A DNA stretch of 35,475 bases from DATLFP01 sp035540955 (GTDB taxonomy: Bacteria > Actinomycetota > Acidimicrobiia > Acidimicrobiales > CADCSY01), in the NCBI GenBank assembly GCA_035540955.1, contig DATLFP010000179.1, forward strand, positions 1-35,475, given 5' to 3'. This document shows, in pieces, positions 34,562-35,475 of this stretch; the stretch's first letter is position 1, and every line of letters starts with the position of its first letter. The notes under the pieces are model-generated. The model had not been told where the DNA came from. It was given only the letters and a program-made list of their open reading frames with translations, and made no database searches. Position numbers and translations under genes: made by a program.

Positions 34562-35475
34562 ATGTTCGACATCGACCGAGTGCTCAACGAGCTCGCCGCC
34601 CGCCGGAAGGGCGCCATCCTCCGCCGCGAGGCACGCGCCCGCGGCGTCTCGCGCCACGAGCTGGACGACCGGGTGGCCGCCGGGATCCTGATCCCGGTCC
34701 ACGACGGCCTGTACCGCCACGCCGCCGTCCGCTACAGCCAGGCGCTGCGGGACGTGCTGGCCGTGCTCGCCTGCGGTCCCGACGCGCTGCTGTCGCACCG
34801 GTCGGCGGCGCAGCTGCGGCGCTACCCCGTCCGGGCGGTGCGTCCCACCGTGACGACCCCGCACCCCGACCTGCCGCGTGTGGAGGGCGTCGAGATCCAC
34901 CGCACGAACCACCTCGAGCCGTTCGAGTGCACCGTGATCGACGGCATCCCGGTCACGTCCGGACCCCGGACGGCGCTCGACCTGTGCGCGGTGCTGCCCC
35001 TCCACGTGGCCCGCGAGGTCATCGCCGAGGCGGTGATCACGAAGCGCCTCACGCCCGAGGAGGTCGTGATCGGCATCGAGCGCAGCGGCGGGCGGGGACG
35101 GCCCGGCACCGCAACGCTCCGCGCAGTCGCCTTCGACCTGCCCGAGCTCGAGGGCATCGAGAGCGTCCTCGAGTGGGAGGTGGTGCAGCTCCTCGAGCGG
35201 GCGCAGGTGCCCCCGCCGGTCCGCCAGCTCGAGCTGACCTGCGACGACGGGCGGCGGGTGCGGCTCGACCTGTCGTGGCCCGACGTCCGCATGGCCCTCG
35301 AGCCCAACGGGCGCCGGTGGCACGACACGCCGGCCCGCCGGCGCCGCACCGACGAGCGCCAGCGGTCGATCCGGGCCTCCGGCTGGGAGCACCGTCACAT
35401 CGGCCTCGGCGACGTCCGGTGCGATCCCGCCGAGGTGGTCGCCTGGGTCGAGGAGACCTACTGGCGCCGTCAAGC
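34562..35475 (+). CDS. AbiEi antitoxin-like/DUF559 protein, runs off the window end
   Basis: About 304 residues are visible without a stop. The N-terminus (ILRREARARGVSRHELDDRVAAG, then VHDGLYRHA) is the winged-helix start of the AbiEi family. The C-terminus (VRLDLSWPDVRMALEPNGRRWH, then DERQRSIRASGWEHRHI) is the DUF559/Vsr-like nuclease-related part. Such proteins are very common as orphans in actinobacteria and are often labelled type IV antitoxins; no AbiEii toxin gene is visible. It is probably nearly complete. It is unrelated to the transport loci. Confidence 0.85.
   Translation, partial: MFDIDRVLNELAARRKGAILRREARARGVSRHELDDRVAAGILIPVHDGLYRHAAVRYSQALRDVLAVLACGPDALLSHRSAAQLRRYPVRAVRPTVTTPHPDLPRVEGVEIHRTNHLEPFECTVIDGIPVTSGPRTALDLCAVLPLHVAREVIAEAVITKRLTPEEVVIGIERSGGRGRPGTATLRAVAFDLPELEGIESVLEWEVVQLLERAQVPPPVRQLELTCDDGRRVRLDLSWPDVRMALEPNGRRWHDTPARRRRTDERQRSIRASGWEHRHIGLGDVRCDPAEVVAWVEETYWRRQ

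Noticed and set aside
34562..35475. A complete type IV toxin-antitoxin system
   Set aside because: Only the AbiEi/DUF559-like protein is visible; no AbiEii nucleotidyltransferase toxin lies in the window.

Overview
The window is very GC-rich and densely coded. Genes abut or overlap by 1-4 bases, GTG and TTG starts occur, and several genes start 6-10 bases after a TANNNT-type -10 box with no room for a leader. The gene families (TetR, Liv-type ABC importers, PhyH dioxygenases, MoxR/DUF58/transglutaminase-like, AbiEi/DUF559) fit a high-GC actinobacterium, perhaps Acidimicrobiia. That placement is inferred from gene content and style. I saw no rRNA, tRNA, CRISPR array or transposase. No gene-free stretch exceeds 300 bases; the longest is 34378-34561, which holds palindromic repeats.

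Layout. 1-783: a cut-off amidohydrolase whose distal end looks like an assembly artefact. 807-4405: an aldo/keto reductase, a TetR regulator, an HSL-type esterase and an SDR dehydrogenase. 4495-12558 (minus strand): a transport operon of membrane-tethered binding protein, MFS-LivF fusion, fused LivH-LivM permease, LivG-type ATPase and a GH172/DUF2961 glycosidase-like enzyme. 12578-14803 (plus strand): PhyH dioxygenase, arabinose-5-phosphate-isomerase-like SIS protein and ribokinase-like kinase. 14791-19172: three more PhyH dioxygenases, a zinc alcohol dehydrogenase and an esterase. 19233-27977: a second transport locus with a small exported protein, a binding protein, two small exported proteins, a second LivH-LivM and a remarkable MFS-LivF-LivG triple fusion. 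28036-34377: MoxR, DUF58, a transglutaminase-like membrane protein with its catalytic triad missing, and two lipoproteins. 34562-end: an AbiEi/DUF559-type protein.

What ties it together. A 15-base palindrome, GATACC-NNN-GGTATC, recurs at the starts of these units: upstream of the TetR gene, between esterase and SDR, between binding protein 1 and PhyH1, before PhyH2, PhyH3 and PhyH4, and before binding protein 2. It usually overlaps the presumed -10 box, so it looks like the operator of the local TetR protein. I read the window as one regulon: two related ABC/MFS-hybrid importers plus a set of Fe(II)/2-oxoglutarate oxygenases, dehydrogenases and esterases that process an imported compound. The substrate cannot be read from the sequence. 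GH172, the SIS isomerase and the sugar kinase flanking one operator suggest that at least part of it contains a furanose such as D-arabinose or fructose.
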